64,000 bases of DNA, taken from assembly GCA_965601485.1 (NCBI GenBank), contig OZ271846.1:2062251-2126250 (forward strand), read 5' to 3'. Below the pieces are notes generated by a model. It searched no databases. It was not told where the DNA came from and worked only from the letters and a program-made list of their open reading frames with translations. Below, piece after piece: positions 43,548-53,249 of the stretch. This stretch comes from Methylotenera_A aquatica (lineage in GTDB: Bacteria; Pseudomonadota; Gammaproteobacteria; Burkholderiales; Methylophilaceae). Every line of letters begins with the position of its first letter. The stretch's first letter is position 1. The translations under genes were made by a program, and so were the position numbers.

Positions 43548-44087
43548 ATGGCGCTAAAATCCACCATCTATAAAATTGACTTAAATATTGCAGATATGGA
43601 CAGGCAATATTACGCGCAACACAGCTTAACGCTTGCTAAACATCCATCCGAAACCGATGAACGGGTAATGGTACGGTTGATAGCGTTTACACTTTTTGCT
43701 AGCGAATCACTGGTATTTGGCAATGGCTTGAGTGATGACGAAGAGCCTGATTTATGGCAAAAAGATTTAACAGGCGCCATTCAGTTATGGATAGATGTTG
43801 GCCTGCCAACCGAAAAAGATATTCGTAAGGCAATTGGAAAATCTGCACAGGTTGCGGTGATGCTGTACGGCGGCAAAATTGCTGATATGTGGTGGCAGCA
43901 AAACAGCAAAGGTTTGTTAAAACTAAACAATTTAACCGTGATTAATCTGCCCGATACACAAGAGCTGGCAAAGCTAGCTGCCAAAAGCATTAATATTAGC
44001 TGCACTGTGCAAGATGCCGAAGTGTTGCTAAGCCACGATAGTGGCAGTTTTAATATCATGCCAGTGATTCTAAAAGAGCGAACCTAA
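43548..44087 (+). CDS. yaeQ: YaeQ family protein
   Basis: A 179-residue protein of the YaeQ family, which has a PD-(D/E)XK nuclease-like fold but no settled function. MALKSTIYKIDLNIADMDR, the PSETDERVMVRL segment and the LWIDVGLPTEKDIRKA region are diagnostic. ACTGGAGG precedes the ATG at good spacing. The start codon lies in the second copy of a small direct repeat, GCGCGCAATRGCGCT. The next gene downstream is convergent. Confidence 0.92.
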   Translation: MALKSTIYKIDLNIADMDRQYYAQHSLTLAKHPSETDERVMVRLIAFTLFASESLVFGNGLSDDEEPDLWQKDLTGAIQLWIDVGLPTEKDIRKAIGKSAQVAVMLYGGKIADMWWQQNSKGLLKLNNLTVINLPDTQELAKLAAKSINISCTVQDAEVLLSHDSGSFNIMPVILKERT

Positions 44088-44151
44088 TTAGCCGTATTAA
44101 AAAATGCTATATAAAGCAGGGCTCCAAAAGGTGAGCTTTAAAAAAACTAAT

Positions 44152-44393
44152 TTAAGTTATTTTTGCTTTTGAGATTGCATTAAGTTGCTCTTCAGCAATC
44201 TGCTCTATATCCGTTAGGTTAAACTTCTCCAGTTTCATTCATATAATCTGATAACTGAACTGAATTCAAACCTCGAGTATACAAATGTTCGATCAGCCTA
44301 TGACGTAGCAATTGCTCTTCTGGAATATCTTTTAAAGTGAGAAGTTTGGTTGTAATTAATATGTCGTAACCATAGTCGACATCTTCACATTTT
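44152..44393 (-). pseudogene. unidentified coding remnant downstream of glmS
   Basis: Immediately after the glmS stop, the minus strand holds about 55 open codons without a start (DILITTKLLTLKDIPEEQLL then RHRLIEHLYTRGLNSVQLSD), ending at TAA 44219-44221. An overlapping frame, ATG 44238 to TAA 44152, encodes 28 residues (MKLEKFNLTDIEQIAEEQLN...). The RLIEHLYTRGLNSVQLSDYM stretch resembles the helix-turn-helix of recombinases or small DNA-binding proteins. I read this as the frameshifted tail of a lost gene; identity is uncertain. Confidence 0.35.
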
Positions 44394-44405
44394 ATATAAC
44401 GAAAT

Positions 44406-46250
44406 CTATTCTACTGTAACTGACTTTGCCAAATTCCTTGGCTTATCCACATCAGTTCCCTTTAATAACGCCGCATGATACGCCAGCAATTGCACGGGAA
44501 TGGTATGCAAAATAGGGGATAACACGCCTACATAACGTGGGGTGCGAATCACGTGTACGCCTTCGGATTCAGTAAAGTGGCTATCGGCATCGGCAAACAC
44601 AAATAGCTCGCCACCGCGCGCTTTTACTTCTTGCATATTGGATTTCACTTTTTCCAACAAAGCATCATTCGGCGCAATCACCACCACTGGCATATTGTTA
44701 TCCACCAGTGCCAATGGACCATGTTTCAGCTCACCTGCAGGATACGCTTCTGCATGAATGTAGGAGATTTCTTTAAGCTTAAGCGCGCCTTCCATGGCGA
44801 TAGGGTAGTGCACACCGCGACCTAGGAATAGTGCGTGTTCTTTATCGCCAAAGCGTTTTGCCCACTCTCGAATTTGCGGTTCTAAATTTAATGCAAATTG
44901 CACGCTGCCTGCTAATTGGCGCAATGCACCTAAATATTCTTGCTCTTTTTCGGCACTTAACAGACCCTTTTGTTTAGCCAATGTAGAGGCCAGTACAAAC
45001 AAAGCTACTAATTGTGTGGTGAATGCTTTGGTTGATGCCACGCCGATTTCAGCCCCTGCGCGGGTATAAAAAACCAACTGCGATGCACGTGGAATGGCGC
45101 TTTCTTGAACGTTACAAATACTTAAGCTTAATTCTTGACCTAAAGATTTGGCATGTTTAAGCGCTTCCATCGTATCTAAGGTTTCGCCCGATTGCGAAAT
45201 AGTGACAATTAATTGGTTTGGGTTAGGTACCGATTCGCGATAGCGGTATTCACTGGCAATTTCGACATTGCAAGGCACTTTGGCAATGCCTTCTAGCCAG
45301 TATTTGGCGGTTAGCGCGGCATAATAACTGGTGCCTGCGGCCAAAATCAAGATGCTATTTAACTGATTAAATACTTGTGCCGCGCCAGTACCAAATAATT
45401 CTGGCCTAAAGGCGCCATCATCAATTAACGCTTCAATAGTGTCATTCAAGGCAACTGGCTGTTCGTAAATCTCTTTTTGCATAAAATGGCTGTAAGGACC
45501 AAGCTCTAAGCTGGCAAGAGAAACATCACTGGTGTGTACTTTGCGTGTGGCTAACTCGCTATCTTTACCGTAAATGTTCACAGCATCGGTTGTTAATGTA
45601 GCTACATCACCATCTTCTAAATAAATCACTCGACGCGTAACAGAAAGCACGGCAGAAACGTCTGAAGCGATATAATTTTCTCCATCACCCAAGCCGATTA
45701 ATAATGGACAACCTAAGCGCGCGCAAACCATTAAATCAGGTTGACTCACCGCAATAACGCTGATGGCAAATGCACCTGTTAACTCAGCTATGGCTAATTT
45801 AGTGGCGACCAATAAATCGGGTGTTTTTGAATAGTAATGATGAATTAAATGCGCAATCACTTCGGTATCGGTTTGCGAATGAAACTCATATCCCAAAGCC
45901 TTTAATTTCGCACGTTGTTCATCATGATTTTCAATAATACCGTTATGCACAACGGCAATTGTTGGATTAGCTTGTGTAGAGGATACATGCGGATGTGCAT
46001 TGCTTTCTGTTACACCACCATGGGTGGCCCAGCGTGTGTGACCAATACCCACCAAGCCATTTAAATTGGCGTCTATTATCTTTTCCATCATTGCTGCAAC
46101 TCGACCAACCGCGCGCACTCGTTCAATGCCGTTGCTGTTTAACACCGCAACGCCTGCTGAATCGTAGCCACGATACTCTAAACGGCTGAGGCCTCCTATC
46201 AGTGTCGGCACTACATTTCTATTTGCAACTGCGCCTACAATTCCACACAT
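44406..46250 (-). CDS. glmS: glutamine-fructose-6-phosphate aminotransferase
   Basis: GlmS makes glucosamine-6-phosphate, the first committed step to UDP-GlcNAc. The 614-residue protein starts MCGIVGAVANR with Cys2 (Cys1 after Met removal) as the glutaminase nucleophile. The amidotransferase half contains GIGHTRWATHGG. The isomerase half has two SIS domains (TISQSGETLDT, STKAFTTQ) and ends in AKSVTVE. It follows glmU by 37 bp on the same strand. No glmS ribozyme was seen, as expected outside Gram-positives. Confidence 0.98.
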   Translation of the reverse strand: MCGIVGAVANRNVVPTLIGGLSRLEYRGYDSAGVAVLNSNGIERVRAVGRVAAMMEKIIDANLNGLVGIGHTRWATHGGVTESNAHPHVSSTQANPTIAVVHNGIIENHDEQRAKLKALGYEFHSQTDTEVIAHLIHHYYSKTPDLLVATKLAIAELTGAFAISVIAVSQPDLMVCARLGCPLLIGLGDGENYIASDVSAVLSVTRRVIYLEDGDVATLTTDAVNIYGKDSELATRKVHTSDVSLASLELGPYSHFMQKEIYEQPVALNDTIEALIDDGAFRPELFGTGAAQVFNQLNSILILAAGTSYYAALTAKYWLEGIAKVPCNVEIASEYRYRESVPNPNQLIVTISQSGETLDTMEALKHAKSLGQELSLSICNVQESAIPRASQLVFYTRAGAEIGVASTKAFTTQLVALFVLASTLAKQKGLLSAEKEQEYLGALRQLAGSVQFALNLEPQIREWAKRFGDKEHALFLGRGVHYPIAMEGALKLKEISYIHAEAYPAGELKHGPLALVDNNMPVVVIAPNDALLEKVKSNMQEVKARGGELFVFADADSHFTESEGVHVIRTPRYVGVLSPILHTIPVQLLAYHAALLKGTDVDKPRNLAKSVTVE

Positions 46251-46287
46251 AATTTACTTTCTTTCATTATTACTTATCTATTTTTGA

Positions 46288-47664
46288 TTAAACTTTTTTA
46301 ATTTTTTGCGGCCGTTTCCAACCCACGATGGTTTTTTGCTCTTTGGAGCGACAAAATGTAAGTGCATCGGCTGGCGCATCTTTGGTAATGGTAGATCCTG
46401 CGGCAATGGTGGCGTTTTTGCCTATGGTCACTGGCGCAATCAACTGCGAATCCGAGCCGATAAAAGCACCGTCCTCAATCACGGTTCTAAACTTATTGGC
46501 GCCATCATAATTACAAGTAATCGTTCCCGCACCAATATTCACATTTTTACCAACCGTGCTATCGCCGACATAACTCAAGTGATTAATTTTGCTACCAATA
46601 TCCACTTGCACATTTTTTAGCTCAACAAAATTACCAATATGTGTATCAGATTCCAGTAAAGTGCCTGGTCTTAAGCGCGCATATGGCCCAATGCGGCTAT
46701 TTTCACCCACCACGGCGTCATCAATATGTGTAAAAGGTGCAATTTGCGTGTTGGCAGCGATTGTTGCGTTTTTAATAATACAATTTGCCGCAATTTTTAC
46801 GTTATCGCCTAAGCTTACATTGCCTTCAAACACACAATTCACGTCAATTTCCACATCACGGCCACAGCTAAGTATGCCGCGCACATCTAAGCGGTCAGGG
46901 TCCTTTAAGGCAACACCCATTTGAAGTAGCTTTTGTGCTACTCGGCTTTGATATATGCGCTCAATCTGACTTAAATCCACTTTAGAATTAATACCAGTTA
47001 CCGACCATTCATCCTGAGTAATTTCGGCAATTACATCCACTTTATCCAAAACGGCAAACTCCACAATATCGGTTAAATAATACTCACCTTGTGCATTATT
47101 ATTGCTTATTCGGCTTAGCCAATTTTTAAGATACACATTTGGCATCGCCATAATACCTGTATTTACTTCTGTGATTTTATGCTGCGCTTCTGTGGCATCT
47201 TTGTGCTCGACAATGGCGGTCACTAAATCGTTATTTCGAACAATTCGGCCATAACCGGTAGGGTCCGCTTTGTTAAATGATAAAATCGCCAGCTTGTTTG
47301 CAGCAGACGCAATCAAACTGACGCAAGCCTCTTTATCAACCAATGGCACATCGCCTAGCATAATCAAGGTCTTGGCATCATCATCTAAATAAGGCGCCGC
47401 TTGCTGCACAGCATGCCCTGTACCCAGTTGCTCAGCCTGGTTCACCCATGTAATGGTTTCGTGCGCAAATGCCTCACGCACTATTTCACCACCATAGCCA
47501 TAAACCACAATCATCTTTTGTGGATTTAATGTTCTTGCACAATCAATCACGTGCGCTAAAATTGGCTTGCCGCCAATCTCATGCAGCACTTTAGGCTTGT
47601 TTGAATACATGCGCGTGCCTTTACCCGCAGCAAGAATAACAATATTGAGTGGTTTTTTAGACAT
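46288..47664 (-). CDS. glmU: bifunctional UDP-GlcNAc pyrophosphorylase / GlcN-1-P acetyltransferase
   Basis: GlmU acetylates glucosamine-1-phosphate and couples it to UTP, giving UDP-GlcNAc for peptidoglycan and LPS. The 458-residue protein has the N-terminal uridyltransferase motif LAAGKGTRMYSNKPKVLHEI. The C-terminal left-handed beta-helix of hexapeptide repeats carries the catalytic His region (NHLSYVGDS). It precedes glmS, so two steps of the pathway are co-transcribed. A terminator separates it from the ATP synthase operon upstream. Confidence 0.98.
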   Translation of the reverse strand: MSKKPLNIVILAAGKGTRMYSNKPKVLHEIGGKPILAHVIDCARTLNPQKMIVVYGYGGEIVREAFAHETITWVNQAEQLGTGHAVQQAAPYLDDDAKTLIMLGDVPLVDKEACVSLIASAANKLAILSFNKADPTGYGRIVRNNDLVTAIVEHKDATEAQHKITEVNTGIMAMPNVYLKNWLSRISNNNAQGEYYLTDIVEFAVLDKVDVIAEITQDEWSVTGINSKVDLSQIERIYQSRVAQKLLQMGVALKDPDRLDVRGILSCGRDVEIDVNCVFEGNVSLGDNVKIAANCIIKNATIAANTQIAPFTHIDDAVVGENSRIGPYARLRPGTLLESDTHIGNFVELKNVQVDIGSKINHLSYVGDSTVGKNVNIGAGTITCNYDGANKFRTVIEDGAFIGSDSQLIAPVTIGKNATIAAGSTITKDAPADALTFCRSKEQKTIVGWKRPQKIKKV

Positions 47665-47725
47665 TTGATTAGACGCTGTTCAGTATTATTTATTACATTG
47701 TAAAGTATAAAGATGACACAAACAA

Positions 47726-47749
47726 AAAAGGCAGCCTAAGCTGCCTTTT
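47726..47749 (-). terminator. terminator of the ATP synthase operon
   Basis: AAAAGGCAGC-CTAA-GCTGCCTTTT; read leftward it is followed by a T-rich run. It lies 19 bp past the atpC stop and before glmU. Confidence 0.9.
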
Positions 47750-47767
47750 AGTTACAAAATATTAAAT

Positions 47768-48193
47768 TTAATGTGTTTTACGTAAGCGCTCAATGGCTTG
47801 AATCTGCGCCATTGCTTCCGATAACTCAGCTTGTGCTTTGGCATAATCCATATCAGAAGTACGATTTTTCATGGCTTCTAATGCCGCTTCTTTTGCTGCA
47901 ATCGCTTTGGCTTCATCCAAATCATGACCACGCACTGCCGTATCAGCCAGTACAGTAATCATGCCTGGTTGTACTTCTAATAAGCCGCCAGAAATAAAAA
48001 TGACGACCTCTTCAGCAGCATCCGCTAATTGAATGCGTAACGCACCCGGTTTGATTGTGGTAATCATTGGTGCGTGATTTGGGTAAATACCCACTTCACC
48101 AGCACCCGCAGGTGCAACCACAAATTCGGCTTCGCCTGAGAATATGCTTGCTTCTGCGCTTACTACATCGATATGAACAGTATTTGCCATCAT
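47768..48193 (-). CDS. atpC: F1Fo ATP synthase epsilon subunit
   Basis: The 141-residue central-stalk subunit that couples rotation and inhibits ATP hydrolysis. It has an N-terminal beta-sandwich (HIDVVSAEASIFSGEAEFVV, with GEVGIYPNHAPMI) and a C-terminal helical hairpin. Two adjacent ATGs (48193, 48190) are equally possible. Last gene of the leftward atp operon, 30 bp after atpD. Confidence 0.96.
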   Translation of the reverse strand: MMANTVHIDVVSAEASIFSGEAEFVVAPAGAGEVGIYPNHAPMITTIKPGALRIQLADAAEEVVIFISGGLLEVQPGMITVLADTAVRGHDLDEAKAIAAKEAALEAMKNRTSDMDYAKAQAELSEAMAQIQAIERLRKTH

Positions 48194-48223
48194 TTATCCT
48201 TAAACTAAATTAATTAACTAAAC

Positions 48224-49651
48224 TTAGTTTAAAGTTTTAGCTTTCTCAACGGCTTCTTCAATACCACCCACCATGTAGAACGCTTGCTCAGGCAAGTGAT
48301 CGTACTCGCCAGCAACAATCGCTTTAAAGCCTTTGATGGTTTCTTTTAATGGCACGTATTTACCTGGCGCGCCAGTAAAAACCTCAGCTACGTGGAATGG
48401 TTGTGACAAGAAACGTTGGATTTTACGTGCACGGCCAACAGCTAACTTATCTTCTGGTGATAGTTCGTCCATACCCAAAATAGCGATAATGTCACGTAGT
48501 TCTTTATAGCGTTGAAGTGTTTGTTGAACGCTACGTGCAACGTTGTAGTGCTCTTCACCAACTACCAACGGGTCTAACTGGCGTGATGTTGAATCTAGTG
48601 GGTCCACCGCCGGGTAGATACCTAAAGATGCAATGTCACGTGACAACACAACTGTTGAGTCCAAATGTTGGAACGTTGTCGCTGGTGACGGATCGGTCAA
48701 GTCATCTGCAGGAACGTAAACGGCTTGTATAGACGTAATAGAACCAGTTTTCGTTGAAGTAATACGCTCTTGTAAACGGCCCATTTCATCAGCTAGAGTA
48801 GGTTGGTAACCTACAGCTGAAGGCATACGGCCTAACAACGCAGATACTTCAGTACCGGCTAATGTGTAGCGGTAGATATTATCAACGAAGAACAATACGT
48901 CACGACCTTCGTCGCGGAATTTTTCAGCCATCGTCAAACCTGATAAAGCCACACGTAAACGGTTGCCTGGTGGTTCGTTCATTTGACCAAACACCATCGC
49001 TACTTTTGATTCTTTCATGTCATCTAATTTAATAACTCCAGCTTCAGCCATCTCGTGGTAGAAGTCGTTACCTTCACGAGTACGCTCGCCCACTCCTGCA
49101 AACACTGATAAACCTGAGTGTTGTTTTGCAATGTTGTTGATTAACTCAAGCATGTTAACGGTTTTACCTACACCCGCACCACCGAACAAACCAACTTTAC
49201 CACCTTTAGCAAACGGGCAAACCAAGTCAATCACCTTGATACCTGTTTCTAACAAATCTACAGAAGGTGATAACTCTTCAAATGTTGGTGCTTTTTGGTG
49301 AATCGCTCGGCGCTCATCAGAATCAATCGGACCAGCCTCATCAATTGGGCGACCTAACACATCCATAATGCGACCAAGTGTACCAACACCAACTGGCACA
49401 GTAATTTGTGAACCTGTTGATTTAAATGCTGTGCCACGTGCAAGGCCATCAGACGAGCCCATCGCAATGGTTCGTACAATGCCGTCACCAAGTTGTTGTT
49501 GCACCTCTAAAGTTAGGCCTGCCTCTGCTTGACTTGTCGCATCATCAATAATCAATGCTTCAAATACGTTCGGCATTTGATCACGTGGAAACTCAACGTC
49601 TACCACCGCACCAATACACTGAACAACTTTACCAATTTTCGCTGTACTCAT
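48224..49651 (-). CDS. atpD: F1Fo ATP synthase beta subunit
   Basis: The catalytic subunit of F1, 475 residues. The P-loop GGAGVGKTV, the catalytic Glu in GERTREGNDFY and the DELSEED-type segment (DELSPEDKL) are present. N-terminal IGKVVQCIGAVVDVEFPRDQ is typical of beta. The gene is intact and highly conserved, with a more constrained codon pattern than its neighbours. Confidence 0.99.
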   Translation of the reverse strand: MSTAKIGKVVQCIGAVVDVEFPRDQMPNVFEALIIDDATSQAEAGLTLEVQQQLGDGIVRTIAMGSSDGLARGTAFKSTGSQITVPVGVGTLGRIMDVLGRPIDEAGPIDSDERRAIHQKAPTFEELSPSVDLLETGIKVIDLVCPFAKGGKVGLFGGAGVGKTVNMLELINNIAKQHSGLSVFAGVGERTREGNDFYHEMAEAGVIKLDDMKESKVAMVFGQMNEPPGNRLRVALSGLTMAEKFRDEGRDVLFFVDNIYRYTLAGTEVSALLGRMPSAVGYQPTLADEMGRLQERITSTKTGSITSIQAVYVPADDLTDPSPATTFQHLDSTVVLSRDIASLGIYPAVDPLDSTSRQLDPLVVGEEHYNVARSVQQTLQRYKELRDIIAILGMDELSPEDKLAVGRARKIQRFLSQPFHVAEVFTGAPGKYVPLKETIKGFKAIVAGEYDHLPEQAFYMVGGIEEAVEKAKTLN

Positions 49652-49711
49652 CTTTGTGTCCTATTCAAACTATATTTTTGAATGTTAATTAAATTCTTTT
49701 TTAAGCTAACT

Positions 49712-50578
49712 TTATGCTACCGCTGCCGCGCCGCCTACAATTTCAGAAATCTCTTTAGTAATCGCTGCTTGACGTGCTTTGTTGTAAACCAGTTTTAAAT
49801 CGCCAATTACTTGTTTAGCATTATCAGAAGCTGATTTCATCGCCACCATACGTGATGATTGTTCTGATGCCATGTTTTCTGCAACCGCGTTGTAAACCAA
49901 TGATTCAACATAACGCATCATCAATTGATCAACCACTGGTTTAGCTTCTGGCTCGTAGATATAATCCCAATGACCCGCAGGGCTTCCTAGTTTCTCACCA
50001 CTTAAAGGAAGCAATTGCTCAACTACTGGCTCTTGCTTCATGGTGTTGATAAACTTGGTATAACTGATATAAAGCTGATCAATTTCACCCGCTTCATAGG
50101 CATCTAACATTACTTTAATTGTACCAATCAAGGTTACCAAATGTGGCACATCGCCCAAACCAGTAATATGCGATTTAACATTGGCCCCTACACGATTCAT
50201 AAAGCTAAAGCCTTTGTTACCAATTGCACTTACTGTTATGGCTTTGCCTTCAGTTTCCCAGTTTTTCATTTGGTTAACAGATAAACGCAACATATTGGTG
50301 TTTAAACCGCCACACAAGCCTTTATCTGAGCTCACCACTATCAAACCCACATTTTTAACTACATCACGCTTAATCAAATAAGGGTGTTTGTACTCTGGGT
50401 TTGCAAATGACAAATGCGCCGCAACGTTACGAATTTTTTCTGCGTAAGGGCGTGATGCACGCATTCTATCTTGCGCTTTTCGCATTTTAGAAGCTGCTAC
50501 CATCTCCATCGCCTTGGTGATCTTGCGTGTATTTTCTACACTTTTGATCTTGGTTCTAATCTCTTTACTACCAGCCAT
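49712..50578 (-). CDS. atpG: F1Fo ATP synthase gamma subunit
   Basis: The rotor shaft of F1, 288 residues. The terminal helices form the coiled-coil shaft: EIRTKIKSVENTRKITKAME at the start and NKARQAAITKEISEIVGGAA at the end. The central Rossmann-like domain holds SSDKGLCGGLN. It lies between atpA and atpD, in the standard order. Confidence 0.98.
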   Translation of the reverse strand: MAGSKEIRTKIKSVENTRKITKAMEMVAASKMRKAQDRMRASRPYAEKIRNVAAHLSFANPEYKHPYLIKRDVVKNVGLIVVSSDKGLCGGLNTNMLRLSVNQMKNWETEGKAITVSAIGNKGFSFMNRVGANVKSHITGLGDVPHLVTLIGTIKVMLDAYEAGEIDQLYISYTKFINTMKQEPVVEQLLPLSGEKLGSPAGHWDYIYEPEAKPVVDQLMMRYVESLVYNAVAENMASEQSSRMVAMKSASDNAKQVIGDLKLVYNKARQAAITKEISEIVGGAAAVA

Positions 50579-50603
50579 TTTAAAGTCCTAGATAGTCAAT
50601 TAA

Positions 50604-52145
50604 TTAGTACGCGTTTGTTGCTTTAAAGTCTTGAATTGCTGCTTCAACCGCTTTTTCGTTTTCGCCAGCTAAATCTTTGCTCGTTTCAATTCCGTCCATC
50701 AATTTAGCGTATTTAGAAGCCATAAAGCCGTGTAACGCGCTTTCAAAACCTAATACTTTATTGGTTGGAACGTCATCAAAATAGCCTTTATTTGCTGCTA
50801 ATAACGTAATCGCCATTTTTGAAACGCTTAATGGTGCGTATTGCGCTTGTTTCATCAACTCAGTAAACATACGACCTCGGTCTAATTGTTTACGTGTTGC
50901 TTCATCCAAATCAGACGCGAACTGTGCAAACGCAGCCAATTCACGATATTGCGCTAATGCCAGACGCACACCGCCACCAAGTTTCTTAATAACTTTAGTT
51001 TGAGCTGCACCACCCACGCGAGACACTGAAATACCAGCGTTAATCGCAGGACGTATACCAGCGTTGAACAAGTCTGTTTCCAAGAAAATCTGTCCATCGG
51101 TAATTGAAATCACGTTGGTTGGAACGAAAGCAGAAACGTCACCAGCCGCTGTTTCAATCACTGGCAATGCAGTTAATGAACCAGTTTTACCTTTAACAGC
51201 ACCGTTAGTGAATTTTTCTACATATTCTTCATTCACTCTAGCGGCACGCTCTAATAAGCGTGAGTGAATGTAGAACACGTCACCTGGGTAAGCTTCACGT
51301 CCTGGTGGGCGGCGTAATAGCAATGAAATTTGACGGTAAGCAATAGCTTGTTTAGTCAAATCATCATAAACAATTAACGCATCTTCACCGCGGTCACGGA
51401 AATACTCGCCCATTGTGCAACCAGCATATGGTGCCAAGAACTGTAATGCAGCAGAGTCAGAAGCAGTAGCTGCAACAACGATGGTGTATGCCATTGCGCC
51501 GTTTTCTTCAAGCTTACGTACCACATTAGCAACTGTGGAAGCCTTTTGTCCAATAGCCACGTAGATACAGGTCATATTTTGACCTTTTTGGTTGATGATG
51601 GCATCAACTGCTACGGCTGTTTTACCTGTCTGACGGTCACCAATAATCAATTCTCGTTGACCACGACCAACTGGAACCATTGAATCCACTGATTTCAAGC
51701 CAGTTTGCACTGGTTGTGAAACAGATTTACGTGCAATAACGCCAGGCGCTACCTTTTCAATCTTATCCGTCATTTTTGCGTTAACTGGGCCTTTGCCATC
51801 AATCGGCTGACCCAACGCGTTCACTACGCGACCAATTAATTCTGGACCCACTGGCACTTCTAAAATACGACCTGTACATTTAACTGTATCGCCTTCAGTA
51901 ATGTGCTCGTAATCACCTAAAACTACTGCACCCACTGAATCGCGCTCTAAGTTTAAAGCTAGACCAAAAGTGTTGCCTGGGAATTCGATCATCTCGCCAG
52001 CCATTACGTTTGAAAGGCCGTGAATACGTACGATACCGTCAGTAACTGAAATTACCGTACCTTGAGTACGCGCTTCAGCTGAGGTAGAAAAATTTTCTAA
52101 TCTGCTTTTAATCAGTTCACTGATTTCTGATGTGGATAACTGCAT
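50604..52145 (-). CDS. atpA: F1Fo ATP synthase alpha subunit
   Basis: The non-catalytic nucleotide-binding subunit of F1, 513 residues. It has the P-loop GDRQTGKTA, the arginine-finger region near PAINAGISVSRVGGAAQ, and N-terminal ISELIKSRLENFSTSAEART. Standard length and intact. It follows atpH by 18 bp. Confidence 0.99.
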   Translation of the reverse strand: MQLSTSEISELIKSRLENFSTSAEARTQGTVISVTDGIVRIHGLSNVMAGEMIEFPGNTFGLALNLERDSVGAVVLGDYEHITEGDTVKCTGRILEVPVGPELIGRVVNALGQPIDGKGPVNAKMTDKIEKVAPGVIARKSVSQPVQTGLKSVDSMVPVGRGQRELIIGDRQTGKTAVAVDAIINQKGQNMTCIYVAIGQKASTVANVVRKLEENGAMAYTIVVAATASDSAALQFLAPYAGCTMGEYFRDRGEDALIVYDDLTKQAIAYRQISLLLRRPPGREAYPGDVFYIHSRLLERAARVNEEYVEKFTNGAVKGKTGSLTALPVIETAAGDVSAFVPTNVISITDGQIFLETDLFNAGIRPAINAGISVSRVGGAAQTKVIKKLGGGVRLALAQYRELAAFAQFASDLDEATRKQLDRGRMFTELMKQAQYAPLSVSKMAITLLAANKGYFDDVPTNKVLGFESALHGFMASKYAKLMDGIETSKDLAGENEKAVEAAIQDFKATNAY

Positions 52146-52163
52146 TTATGTCTCTCCTGTGCC

Positions 52164-52700
52164 TTATGCTGAAAGCGTATAGGCTAAATTTTGTAACTGA
52201 CCTTTGACGGACGCGTCTATCACGGTATCGCCAACAATAATTTTAATACCACCAATGAGTTCTGCATCTACAGACACATTAGCTTCAATCTTTTTGCCAA
52301 ACTTAGTTTCAAGACGCTTTACTAAATCTTTTACTTCTGCCGCGCTTGGTTTAGCTGCCGCAATAATTTGCGCGTCCAGGGTGCCTTCATCAAGCGCTTT
52401 AAGTTCTTCGAACGCGCTTGCAATAGTCGGCAAAATGGACATGCGATTATATTCAACCAACACTTTAATCAGGTTTTTTCCCTGCTCATTGAGTTTGTCG
52501 CCACACACTTTTAAAAAAGTATTTTGTAAATCGCTTGCCACTACTTTTGGGTCTTGGATGTAAGCTTGCATTTGCGCATCGCTAGAAACAGCAGTAGCAA
52601 AGCCTAACATCTCAGACCACTTAGCCAGCGATTTTTGCTCTTTACCAAGCTTGTAAGCGGCTACAGCATAAGGCCGTGCAATGGTTGATATTTCAGCCAT
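52164..52700 (-). CDS. atpH: F1Fo ATP synthase delta subunit
   Basis: The 178-residue peripheral-stalk cap that binds the top of F1. Family pattern is clear at both ends: STIARPYAVAAYKLGKEQ at the N-terminus and IGGIKIIVGDTVIDASVKGQ near the C-terminus. It starts three bases after the atpF stop, indicating coupled translation. Confidence 0.97.
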   Translation of the reverse strand: MAEISTIARPYAVAAYKLGKEQKSLAKWSEMLGFATAVSSDAQMQAYIQDPKVVASDLQNTFLKVCGDKLNEQGKNLIKVLVEYNRMSILPTIASAFEELKALDEGTLDAQIIAAAKPSAAEVKDLVKRLETKFGKKIEANVSVDAELIGGIKIIVGDTVIDASVKGQLQNLAYTLSA

Positions 52701-52703
52701 AAC

Positions 52704-53174
52704 TTATAGCTCCGCGGCTAGTTTAGAAAGCATTTCAGAATGCGCTTTGCCATCAATTTCTTTACGCAAGATTTTCTCAGCGCCTGCAATTGCCAATGCT
52801 GAAACTTGCGCACGTAAACCTTCTTTAGCACGGTTTACTTCTTGATCAATTTCAGCTTTTGCACCTGTAATGATACGGTCGCCTTCAGCTTTAGCATTGC
52901 CCTTAGCTTCTTCAACGATTTGTGTCGCACGTTTTTCAGCTTGACCAATAATCTCGCTGGCTTTTTGTTTGGCCTCGTTAAGTGTGGCTTCTGATTTTTT
53001 AGCGGCTACTTCTAAGGCACTTTTGCCTTCTTGTGCTGCTGCCAAACCATCGGCAATTTCCTTTTGGCGTGTTTCAATCGCTTTTAACAGCGGTGGCCAA
53101 ACGAATTTCACTGTGAACCAAATCAACACAGCAAATGCGATAGCTTGTGCGATCAGTGTAAAGTTAATATTCAT
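52704..53174 (-). CDS. atpF: F1Fo ATP synthase b subunit
   Basis: The 156-residue peripheral stalk. One N-terminal membrane helix (LIAQAIAFAVLIWFTVKFVW) is followed by a long charged coiled coil rich in Ala, Glu and Lys, forming the dimeric stator. Only one b-type gene is present, with no b-prime. Confidence 0.97.
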   Translation of the reverse strand: MNINFTLIAQAIAFAVLIWFTVKFVWPPLLKAIETRQKEIADGLAAAQEGKSALEVAAKKSEATLNEAKQKASEIIGQAEKRATQIVEEAKGNAKAEGDRIITGAKAEIDQEVNRAKEGLRAQVSALAIAGAEKILRKEIDGKAHSEMLSKLAAEL

Positions 53175-53249
53175 GTTTAATCCAATTAAATTAAGTCAGT
53201 ATAAAAATTTGAGTCATACGCTTTTATATTAAAAGTATGACTCAAAAAA

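Noticed and set aside
44406..46250. Possible glmS ribozyme or riboregulation upstream of glmS
   Set aside because: Only 37 bp separate glmU and glmS, with none of the ribozyme core elements.
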